Below, piece after piece: positions 58,014 to 64,000 of a stretch of 64,000 bases of DNA. Position numbers and translations under genes: made by a program. The stretch covers positions 34,546 through 98,545 of the forward strand of contig CANNIA010000010.1 in the NCBI GenBank assembly GCA_947504705.1, read 5' to 3'. Source of the stretch: Paracoccaceae bacterium. GTDB taxonomy: Bacteria > Pseudomonadota > Alphaproteobacteria > Rhodobacterales > Rhodobacteraceae. Numbering within the stretch: the first letter of the stretch is position 1; each line of letters begins with the position of its first letter. The notes under the pieces were generated by a model. It searched no databases. It was given only the letters and a program-made list of their open reading frames with translations, and had not been told where the DNA came from.

Positions 58014-58759
58014 ACGCCCCAACCGCCAACCTGACCCACTGGGCTGAACGCGTCGACATGGCCGCAGCTTTCCGCTGGACCGCGCGGCTGAACATGCATG
58101 AATCGGTCGCCAACCACTTCAGCTTGGCCGTGAACCCGGAGGGCACGCGGTTCCTGATCAATCCGAACGGCAGGCATTTCAGCCGGATCACCGCGTCCTC
58201 TCTGATCGAGATCGACGCGAATGATCCTGCGACGATGGACCGCCCGGACGCGCCGGACCCGACGGCCTGGGGGTTGCATGGAAGCGTCCACCGGGCCTGC
58301 CCGCATGCGCGCTGTGTGATGCATGTCCATTCCATTCATGCTACGGTTCTGGCCAGCCTTGCCGACAGCCGCCTTCCGGCCATCGACCAGAATTCGGCGA
58401 TGTTCCACAACCGGCTGGTCGTGGACAACCATTACGGCGGCATGGCTTTGGGCGATGAAGCCGCCCGCTGCGCCACGATGCTGGCCGATCCGAAGATCAC
58501 CACGATGGTCATGGGCAACCATGGCGTGCTGGTCATCGGGGCCACAGTGGCCGAGACGTTCAACCGCCTTTACTATTTCGAGCGCTCTGCCGAGACCTAT
58601 ATCCGCGCCCTGCAAACCGGCCGCCCGCTGCGGGTCCTTTCGGAAGAGGTCGCCGAGAAGACCGCGCAGGAATGGGAGGCCTATCCGGGCTTTGCCGACG
58701 CGCATCTTGGCGAGATGAAAGCGATCCTTGATGTCGAGGATACGGGTTACGCAAACTAA
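58010..58759 (+). CDS. class II aldolase/adducin-family protein
   Basis: A 249-residue class II aldolase-fold enzyme. Metal His pairs are in CVMHVHSIHATVLASL and near GNHGVLVIGATVAETFNRLY (the family's conserved G-x-H-G); the N-terminal SVANHFSLAVNPEGTRFLINPNGRHFSRI is the adducin-branch segment. It may cleave a hydroxy-acid or sugar-acid phosphate, or be a decarboxylase-like member; the substrate is not determined. It overlaps the esterase gene. Confidence 0.9.
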   Translation: MNAPTANLTHWAERVDMAAAFRWTARLNMHESVANHFSLAVNPEGTRFLINPNGRHFSRITASSLIEIDANDPATMDRPDAPDPTAWGLHGSVHRACPHARCVMHVHSIHATVLASLADSRLPAIDQNSAMFHNRLVVDNHYGGMALGDEAARCATMLADPKITTMVMGNHGVLVIGATVAETFNRLYYFERSAETYIRALQTGRPLRVLSEEVAEKTAQEWEAYPGFADAHLGEMKAILDVEDTGYAN

Positions 58760-58767
58760 GAAACCGC

Positions 58768-58798
58768 TCAGCGCTCCCTTACGGGCGCTTTTCGCTGA
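58768..58798 (+). terminator. terminator-like hairpin after the aldolase gene
   Basis: TCAGCG (58768-58773) pairs with CGCTGA (58793-58798), with an inner GC-rich hairpin around CCCTTACGGG and TTTT at 58789-58792. It is imperfect but well placed 8 bp past the stop. Confidence 0.4.
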
Positions 58799-58895
58799 AG
58801 TCCGGCCAAGCGAAGACCGCCCGCAAGGGAGGGATGAGCGGATGACGAATATGTTTGGGCACGGCGGTCGGGGATCAGACCCCTACGCCGAATCG

Positions 58896-58912
58896 GTTGA
58901 ACATCGATCAAC
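58896..58912. promoter_or_regulatory. short dyad upstream of betC
   Basis: GTTGA-N7-TCAAC lies 20 bp before the betC start. TTGA...TCAA dyads are typical of BetI-like TetR operators, but no betI gene is in the window, so the regulator is unknown. Confidence 0.3.
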
Positions 58913-58932
58913 GTGTCAGAAAGGGTGCCCCG

Positions 58933-60438
58933 ATGGCCGAGAAACCGAACCTTCTTATCCTGATGGTGGACCAGTTGAACGGGACCCTGTTCCCCGATGG
59001 TCCCGCCCCGTTCCTGCACACACCGAACCTGCGACGGCTTGCCGAACGGTCAACCCGTTTTGCCAATGCCTATACCGCCTCGCCCCTTTGCGCACCGGCA
59101 CGGGCAAGCTTCATGTCGGGCCAATTGCCTAGCCGCACCCGTGTCTATGACAATGCCGCCGAATTCGCGAGCGATATCCCGACCTATGCCCACCATTTGC
59201 GACGGGCGGGCTATCAGACGGCTCTGTCAGGCAAGATGCACTTCGTCGGCCCCGATCAGCTCCACGGGTTTGAAGAACGCCTGACCACCGACATCTACCC
59301 CGCCGATTTTGGCTGGACCCCGGATTACAGGAAGCCCGGGGAGAGAATCGACTGGTGGTATCACAACCTTGGCTCGGTCACCGGGGCGGGGGTGGCGGAA
59401 ATCACCAACCAGTATGAATACGACGACGACGTGGCCTTCCAGGCGGTGCAGAAACTTTACGACCTGTCGCGCGGTGCCGACCCCCGGCCTTGGTGCCTGA
59501 CGGTCAGCTTCACCCATCCGCATGACCCGTTCGTTGCCCGGCGCAAGTACTGGGAACTTTACGATGGTGCGCCAGAGCTGGAACCGGCCACCCCAGTTGC
59601 CTACGACGACATGGACCCCCATTCCAAACGCCTGATGGACGCCTGCGACTGGCGCGGGATGGAGATCACGCCAGACCATATCCGCCGCGCGAAACAGGCC
59701 TATTTCGCCAATATCTCTTACATCGACGACAAGATCGGCGAGATTCTGGCGGTTCTGGAAGCGACGCGGCAAGAGGCGACCATCGTCTTCCTGTCGGATC
59801 ATGGCGAGATGCTGGGCGCGCATGGGCTTTGGTTCAAGATGACCTTCTTCGAAGGCTCGGCCCGGGTGCCGATGATGATTTCCGCGCCGGGGATGAAACC
59901 CGGCCGGATCGATGCACCGGTTTCAACCATCGACCTTGCCCCGACACTGGCCGCCTTGGCCGGGATTTCGATGGCAGAAGTCGCGCCTTGGACCGAAGGG
60001 GTGAACCTTGTGCCCGTCGCAGGTGGGGCTGAACGGGGGCCGGTGGCGATGGAATATGCCGCCGAAGGCACGATCACGCCGATGGTCGCCCTGCGGCAAA
60101 GCAAGTGGAAATACATCCGTTGCCCCGCCGATCCCGAGATGCTGTTCGACGTCGAAAGCGATCCGGGCGAGAGGGTAAACCTCGCCGCCGATCCCGCCTA
60201 TTCCGCGACGATGGCCGAGTTCCGTGCCTTGGCCGATGCCCGCTGGGACCTGCCCGCCTATGACGCGGCAGTCCGCGAAAGCCAGGCCCGGCGCTGGGTG
60301 GTGTATGAGGCCTTGCGGAACGGTGCCTATTTCCCCTGGGACCACCAGCCGCTGCGCGCGGCCTCGGAACGCTACATGCGCAACCATATGGACCTGAACA
60401 TCCTGGAAGACAGCAAGCGGTTCCCAAGGGGAGAGTAG
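58933..60438 (+). CDS. betC: choline-sulfatase-like type I sulfatase
   Basis: A 501-residue sulfatase of the alkaline-phosphatase superfamily. The formylglycine motif is CAPAR (Cys53-Arg57) in SPLCAPARASFMSG; metal-site motifs include LLILMVDQLNG at the start and FLSDHGEMLGAHGLWFKM. The C-terminal region with WVVYEALRNGAYFPWDHQPLR and RYMRNHMDLN matches the choline-sulfatase C-terminus. It would release choline from choline sulfate for betaine synthesis; betA, betB and betI are not adjacent, so function is by homology. ATG at 58933 follows AAAGGG. Confidence 0.92.
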   Translation: MAEKPNLLILMVDQLNGTLFPDGPAPFLHTPNLRRLAERSTRFANAYTASPLCAPARASFMSGQLPSRTRVYDNAAEFASDIPTYAHHLRRAGYQTALSGKMHFVGPDQLHGFEERLTTDIYPADFGWTPDYRKPGERIDWWYHNLGSVTGAGVAEITNQYEYDDDVAFQAVQKLYDLSRGADPRPWCLTVSFTHPHDPFVARRKYWELYDGAPELEPATPVAYDDMDPHSKRLMDACDWRGMEITPDHIRRAKQAYFANISYIDDKIGEILAVLEATRQEATIVFLSDHGEMLGAHGLWFKMTFFEGSARVPMMISAPGMKPGRIDAPVSTIDLAPTLAALAGISMAEVAPWTEGVNLVPVAGGAERGPVAMEYAAEGTITPMVALRQSKWKYIRCPADPEMLFDVESDPGERVNLAADPAYSATMAEFRALADARWDLPAYDAAVRESQARRWVVYEALRNGAYFPWDHQPLRAASERYMRNHMDLNILEDSKRFPRGE

Positions 60439-60489
60439 AGCGACGGTGGGCGGATCGCCGACCCTACATTCTGCCCAACCACATTCCTC

Positions 60490-60516
60490 TTGGCCAAAAT
60501 ACTCCCACCTGAGGCA
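60490..60516 (-). repeat. GCCTC-motif intergenic repeat, copy 1
   Basis: Read on the - strand this 27-bp element resembles the one at 62225-62251: GCCTC, then GG-GGG, then A-TATTT-GGC. It sits in the 166-bp gap between the betC and comM stops. Such elements recur in intergenic DNA of this bacterial group. Confidence 0.5.
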
Positions 60517-60604
60517 TCCCCGGGTTCTACCGGGCACTCCGGTTCAGACTCTCCCGCGACAGCGCCGCCTGAGGGGTTCGATGCCCCGAAGGCGGCTCCC
60601 CCTT

Positions 60605-62122
60605 TCAAAGTCCACCCGTGGCTGATGACAGCCGAAAGCTGATTGCTTCGGCGATATGGGGTTTGCGGACATTGGTGCTGCCTGCCAGATCGGCGATGGT
60701 GCGGGCGACGCGCAGCACCCGGTGATAGCCGCGCGCGGTCAGGCCCATGCGTTCGGCGACGCGGGCAATCAGCTCGCGGCCTTCGGGATCGGGGGCTGCG
60801 TGGTCTTCCAGCGACTTGCCCTCAAGATCGGCATTGACCCGGAGTTCGGGGTGATCGGTGAAGCGGGCGGTCTGGATGTCGCGCGCCTTGGCGACACGCG
60901 CGCAAATTGTGGCGGAAGTGTCGCCCGAGGCGGGAAGATCAAGGTCAGCAAAGGCCACGGGCGGGACTTCGACGCGGAGGTCAAAGCGGTCCATCAGCGG
61001 GCCGGAAATGCGGCCCAGGTAATCCTCGCCGCAGATCGGGGCGCGGCCACAGGCGCGGGCGGGGTCGGTCAGATAACCGCATTTGCAGGGGTTGGCGGCG
61101 GCGATCAGCAGGAATCGGCAGGGATAGCGGATATGGGCATTGGCGCGGGCGACCATGACCGAGCCGGTCTCGATCGGCTGGCGGAGGGTATCCAGGACGG
61201 TGCGGGGGAATTCCGGGAATTCGTCAAGGAAGAGAACGCCGTTGTGGGCGAGGGAGATTTCGCCGGGTTTTGCCCCCCGCCCCCCACCGACGATGGCGGC
61301 CATAGAGGCGGTGTGGTGAGGTTCCCGGAACGGGCGATCCCGCGAAATGCCGCCTTCGGTCAAGAGGCCCGCCAGCGAATGGATCATCGAGGTTTCCAAA
61401 GCCTCGGTGGCGGAGAGGGGCGGCAGGATGCCGGGCATCCTTGCGGCCAGCATGCTCTTGCCTGACCCCGGGGTGCCCACCATGAACAGGTGGTGCCGCC
61501 CCGCCGCAGCGATTTCCAAGGCGCGTTTCGCCCGTTCTTGGCCTTTGACTTCGCGGAAATCGCGGTGGCTGACGGTGCGGGTCACTTCGCCAGCTTCCGC
61601 AGGGGTCAGCGGGCTGCGGCCGGTATAGTGGTGCAGCACTTCCTCCAGCGAGGCGGCGGCGAGGACCTGGGTGGCGCCGACCCAGGCGGCCTCGGCCCCG
61701 CAGGCCTTGGGGCAGAGGAGCGCGCGATCCTCGACCGCAGCAGCCATGGCGGCGGGAAGCGCGCCCGCGACGGGGATCAGGCGGCCATCGAGGGACAGTT
61801 CGCCCAAGGCTACGGTGCCTTCGACATCCTCACGCGGGATGATTTCGAGCGCGGCCAGAAGGGCGATGGCGATGGGCAGATCGAAATGTGAGCCTTCCTT
61901 GGGCAGGTCGGCGGGGGAGAGGTTGACGGTGATCCGCTTGGCCGGAAGCGCAATGGACAGGGCCTGCAGCGCGGCGCGGACGCGTTCCTTGGCCTCGGTC
62001 ACGGCTTTGTCGGGCAGGCCTACGATCATGAAGGAAGGCGAGCCGGGAGAGACGGCGCATTGCACTTCGACCAGTCGCGCCTCGACGCCTTCGAAGGCCA
62101 CGGTGTAGGCGCGGGCGGTCAT
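60605..62122 (-). CDS. comM: YifB/ComM family Mg-chelatase-like AAA+ ATPase
   Basis: A 505-residue ComM-like helicase linked to branch migration in natural transformation and DNA integration. The N-terminal Lon-like/ChlI fold segment (SPGSPSFMIVGLPDKAVTEA) precedes the AAA+ core: Walker A GTPGSGKSM, Walker B GVLFLDEFPEFPRTVLD, and sensor-like GPLMDRFDLRVEV. A Zn-like CKCGYL...CGRAPICGE stretch is typical. ATG at 62122 is preferred to GTG 62128. It is monocistronic and flanked by two inverted copies of an intergenic repeat. Confidence 0.93.
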   Translation of the reverse strand: MTARAYTVAFEGVEARLVEVQCAVSPGSPSFMIVGLPDKAVTEAKERVRAALQALSIALPAKRITVNLSPADLPKEGSHFDLPIAIALLAALEIIPREDVEGTVALGELSLDGRLIPVAGALPAAMAAAVEDRALLCPKACGAEAAWVGATQVLAAASLEEVLHHYTGRSPLTPAEAGEVTRTVSHRDFREVKGQERAKRALEIAAAGRHHLFMVGTPGSGKSMLAARMPGILPPLSATEALETSMIHSLAGLLTEGGISRDRPFREPHHTASMAAIVGGGRGAKPGEISLAHNGVLFLDEFPEFPRTVLDTLRQPIETGSVMVARANAHIRYPCRFLLIAAANPCKCGYLTDPARACGRAPICGEDYLGRISGPLMDRFDLRVEVPPVAFADLDLPASGDTSATICARVAKARDIQTARFTDHPELRVNADLEGKSLEDHAAPDPEGRELIARVAERMGLTARGYHRVLRVARTIADLAGSTNVRKPHIAEAISFRLSSATGGL

Positions 62123-62224
62123 TGCCACGTCTTGAGGGTTGGGGCGGTTATTGAATGGAGCGCGTTCCGCGCAAGCTTCTTGTCTCGCCTCTGCGCGCGA
62201 AGGGCGCGCAACCGGCTCGGGGAT

Positions 62225-62251
62225 TTGCCTCCGGCGGGGATATTTGGCGAA
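62225..62251 (+). repeat. GCCTC-motif intergenic repeat, copy 2
   Basis: GCCTCCGGCGGGGATATTTG at its core, followed by GCGAA. Compare the copy at 60490-60516 in the opposite orientation; together they flank comM. Confidence 0.5.
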
Positions 62252-62331
62252 GGGAAATTGCAGGGCGTGTTGGCCCTATGGAAAGCGGGCGCATCCGTTT
62301 CCGCCTTTTTGACCTTGCCAATTGCTGAGTG

Positions 62332-62378
62332 CATTGCGCCCCACCCGATTCACCTTGGTTAACGGGTAGGGCGCAATG
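62332..62378. repeat. REP-like 16-bp near-perfect inverted repeat
   Basis: CATTGCGCCCCACCCG (62332-62347) pairs with CGGGTAGGGCGCAATG (62363-62378), one G-T type pair, loop 15 bases. It sits 3 bp after the GST stop (on the - strand) and shares GTAGGGCGC with the palindrome at 22463-22521. It could form a stabilising stem at the 3' end of the GST mRNA; no T-run follows. Confidence 0.65.
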
Positions 62379-62380
62379 GT

Positions 62381-63253
62381 TTACGAGTGGTAAAGGGCCA
62401 TGAATTTCGGCCAAGCCTCGGCATCGGCTACGGTCTTGTCGCGGCAGAAGGCGTTGCAGAAACCGAAGCGGCGTCCGTAAAGCTCCAGCGCATGGGTCAC
62501 GGGCTTGCCGGAATAGGCGCAGGCCGTGTTCACTGTGTCGGCGCAGTCCACGGCCTTGGCGGGCAGCGGCACCGGACCGGGCCAGTCGCGGCGGGGATAG
62601 TCGCGGCGGTAGAAGTCCTGATCTGCGCCATCGACCATGCCCATCGCCCGCCAGCGCCGGAAGCTGGGGTGCGCGAGATGGGCGTTGACGTAAAGCATCG
62701 CGTCAGGTCCGACGGGCAGGTTGTAGCCGGCGATGCGGGCGGCGACCGGGGCAAAGAAGGCATCGACTGCCGAATAGGCCCCACAGAGCCAGGGGGTGGT
62801 GGAGCCGGTCGTCTGGCGCGCCCAGGACCAGAGGGTTTCCAGCCGTTTGATGTCGGCCAGAACCTCGGGCGTGGGCTGGCAGTCGGTGTAGCTGACCCGA
62901 AGGTTCATGGCGCAATGGCTGCGCAGCGCGGTGAAGCCTGCGTGCATTTCGGAAGCCAGAACCCTGGCAGTGGCGCGGGCATGGGAACCCTCCGGCCAGA
63001 TCCCGGCATCGGGGTGGTGGGTGGCCAGTTCCTCGGCAATGGCGATGGTCTCGGGGACCACGGTGCCATCCGCCGTGCGCATGGTGGGCGCGGTTTTGGC
63101 GGGGAAGTAGTCCTTCAGAAGGGTCGGGAGTTCATCGGTGTAAAGCCGGGCGGAATGGGTTTTCACCGGGATACCGAACGCATCGAACAGCAGCCAGCCG
63201 CGCAGGCTCCAGGAGGAATAGGCGCGGTCGCCGATCACGAGGTCATAGGTCAT
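62381..63253 (-). CDS. glutathione S-transferase-family protein
   Basis: A 290-residue GST-fold protein, longer than a standard 200-230. Thioredoxin-like N-terminus (DLVIGDRAYSSWSLRGWLLFDAFG), then APTMRTADGTVVPETIAIAEELA with the glutathione-binding E-T/S segment, and a helical C-domain. The final 60 residues (CADTVNTACAYSGKPVTHALELYGRRFGFCNAFCRDKTV) form a Cys-rich extension near CNAFCRDK, not usual in GSTs; it might bind a metal. Substrate unknown. ATG at 63253 follows AAAGGAC. Confidence 0.88.
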   Translation of the reverse strand: MTYDLVIGDRAYSSWSLRGWLLFDAFGIPVKTHSARLYTDELPTLLKDYFPAKTAPTMRTADGTVVPETIAIAEELATHHPDAGIWPEGSHARATARVLASEMHAGFTALRSHCAMNLRVSYTDCQPTPEVLADIKRLETLWSWARQTTGSTTPWLCGAYSAVDAFFAPVAARIAGYNLPVGPDAMLYVNAHLAHPSFRRWRAMGMVDGADQDFYRRDYPRRDWPGPVPLPAKAVDCADTVNTACAYSGKPVTHALELYGRRFGFCNAFCRDKTVADAEAWPKFMALYHS

Positions 63254-63326
63254 GTGTGTTGTCCTTTCGCGGGCATTGAAGCCTGCGGCACCGGCAAAGG
63301 GAAACGATGAATTGTGGCGGCGATGA

Positions 63327-63890
63327 TCACGGGTGGTGATTGATCGCGAAGACTTCGGGCGGGGGGCCGAAGGTCAGGCTGGTGACCGAAAGGTTGTCGA
63401 TCTTGTGTGAAAAGGCCTGAGTTGTCGGGATATCCAGCGCCCGCTGCAAGACGGCAAGGATCGCGCCGAAATGGGCGACGATGATCAGGTCGGGCGGGCC
63501 TTGCAGCCGGCCCAACGCCGCCATTACGCGGTTGGCCATGTCGTTCCAGCTTTCGCCACCGGGGGGGCGGGTATCGCCGGGGCTTTCCCAGAAGGCGCGG
63601 ATCAGGTCGGGGGTTTCGGCCTCGACCTCGGCGAAGGCGCGGGCTTCCCATGCGCCGAAATGGATTTCGCGAAGGTCGGGGTCATGTGGCAAGCGCGGCC
63701 TTGGTCCAAGCGCATCAGCCGTGGCCACCGCGCGGGAGAGGTCGGAGGAGATGACCGGAGCATCGGGCGGCAGATGGGCGGAGAGCCGCGTCAGGGCGGC
63801 GGTATTCGACAGATCGGCGGGAAGGTCGGTCCAGCCGATCATCGCCTTGGCATGGGTCGGTCCGTGGCGGACCAGCCAGAAGCGGGTCAC
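63327..63890 (-). CDS. histidine phosphatase-family protein
   Basis: A 187-residue phosphoglycerate-mutase-like phosphatase. The RHG motif (LVRHGPTHA, His9) and the second catalytic His in [10 protein letters not shown] are present; [17 protein letters not shown] gives the family's E-x-x-F/D-G-x-W-E pattern. It may be CobC-like (alpha-ribazole phosphatase) or another small-molecule phosphatase; GTG at 63890 overlaps the stop of the next gene upstream (GTGA). Confidence 0.85.
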   Translation of the reverse strand: MTRFWLVRHGPTHAKAMIGWTDLPADLSNTAALTRLSAHLPPDAPVISSDLSRAVATADALGPRPRLPHDPDLREIHFGAWEARAFAEVEAETPDLIRAFWESPGDTRPPGGESWNDMANRVMAALGRLQGPPDLIIVAHFGAILAVLQRALDIPTTQAFSHKIDNLSVTSLTFGPPPEVFAINHHP

Positions 63891-64000
63891 TGCAACTGGC
63901 CCTTCAGCACCATCGGCAGGCCGGCGATCACGGTGACGACCAGCCCGGCTGCTGCGGCGAGGCGCTGGTTCAAGCGGCCCTGTTCGTCGCGGAAGCGCCG
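63887..64000 (-). CDS. C-terminal end of an unidentified gene, cut by window edge
   Basis: Thirty-seven residues are visible before the stop: [19 protein letters not shown] followed by a hydrophobic stretch ([15 protein letters not shown]) and QLQ. The hydrophobic run suggests a final membrane helix. It overlaps the histidine phosphatase start by 3 bp and is thus cotranscribed. The family cannot be named from this fragment. Confidence 0.6.
   Translation of the reverse strand, partial: RRFRDEQGRLNQRLAAAAGLVVTVIAGLPMVLKGQLQ

Noticed and set aside
1..64000. CRISPR array, rRNA or IS elements
   Set aside because: No regularly spaced repeats, no rRNA-like conserved blocks and no transposase motifs were seen on reading both strands.

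Overview
The window is high-GC DNA from an alphaproteobacterium, most likely of the Rhodobacteraceae/Paracoccaceae (inference from gene content, gene order and protein style: class I LysK beside TerB, the NadD form, MarR-GNAT, DUF2783 and GH28-related proteins; no rRNA or other marker is present). It is chromosomal in character, nearly free of mobile elements, and dominated by catabolic operons with their own regulators. I see no rRNA, tRNA, CRISPR array, IS element or complete prophage. LAYOUT. 1-18.4 kb is mostly housekeeping: acs (cut by the left edge), a DUF1275 membrane protein, a HugZ-like flavoprotein, a 762-residue beta-helix (GH28-related) protein, terB, lysK, ettA, nadD, a MarR-GNAT fusion, dacB, MAPEG with its TetR, a DUF4242/SARP-like pair and DUF2330. 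18.4-25.1 kb is the homogentisate block: hmgA, fahA, a metallo-beta-lactamase-fold protein with a degenerate metal motif, a flavoprotein hydroxylase plus a 62-residue DUF2783 partner (candidate MhaAB, 3-hydroxyphenylacetate 6-hydroxylase), and divergent maiA-marR. 25.1-32.6 kb is a permease / aldehyde dehydrogenase / phospho-lyase / kinase / Tm-1-like operon with a divergent IclR regulator, suggesting catabolism of a phosphorylatable amino alcohol such as hydroxylysine or ethanolamine. 32.6-36.6 kb is an aminotransferase / deacetylase / MBL / GntR operon. 36.6-41.0 kb is a divergent module of glutamine amidotransferase versus P450, glutamine-synthetase-like ligase, 2Fe-2S ferredoxin and an IMPase-family phosphatase, plausibly for amine oxidation after gamma-glutamylation. 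41.0-47.8 kb holds an Lrp regulator, hppD (which feeds the homogentisate block) and hpaF-E-D-G-H with divergent hpaR (homoprotocatechuate meta-cleavage). 47.8-54.0 kb is a six-gene operon with a NicX-type 2,5-dihydroxypyridine dioxygenase, an acyl-CoA-dehydrogenase-fold flavoprotein lacking the usual catalytic Glu, an SRPBCC-alpha/beta-hydrolase fusion, TetR, a second GS-like ligase and a flavin reductase: a candidate N-heterocycle pathway. 54.3-56.5 kb is a lower-GC insertion-like patch: a phage MuF-like domain fused to an EndoU RNase toxin, a small putative immunity gene, and a frameshifted terB relic. 56.7-64 kb holds csp, an alpha/beta hydrolase, a class II aldolase, choline sulfatase (betC), comM/yifB, a GST, a histidine phosphatase and a cut gene. 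HOW IT WORKS TOGETHER. Tyrosine-derived 4-hydroxyphenylpyruvate (HppD) and possibly 3-hydroxyphenylacetate (MhaAB-like) converge on homogentisate, which HmgA, MaiA and FahA take to fumarate and acetoacetate; homoprotocatechuate is handled by the Hpa enzymes. Homologues of HpaB and HpaI are not in the window. Most operons are tightly packed, with 1-11 bp overlaps or gaps, and several regulators sit beside clear inverted-repeat operators.
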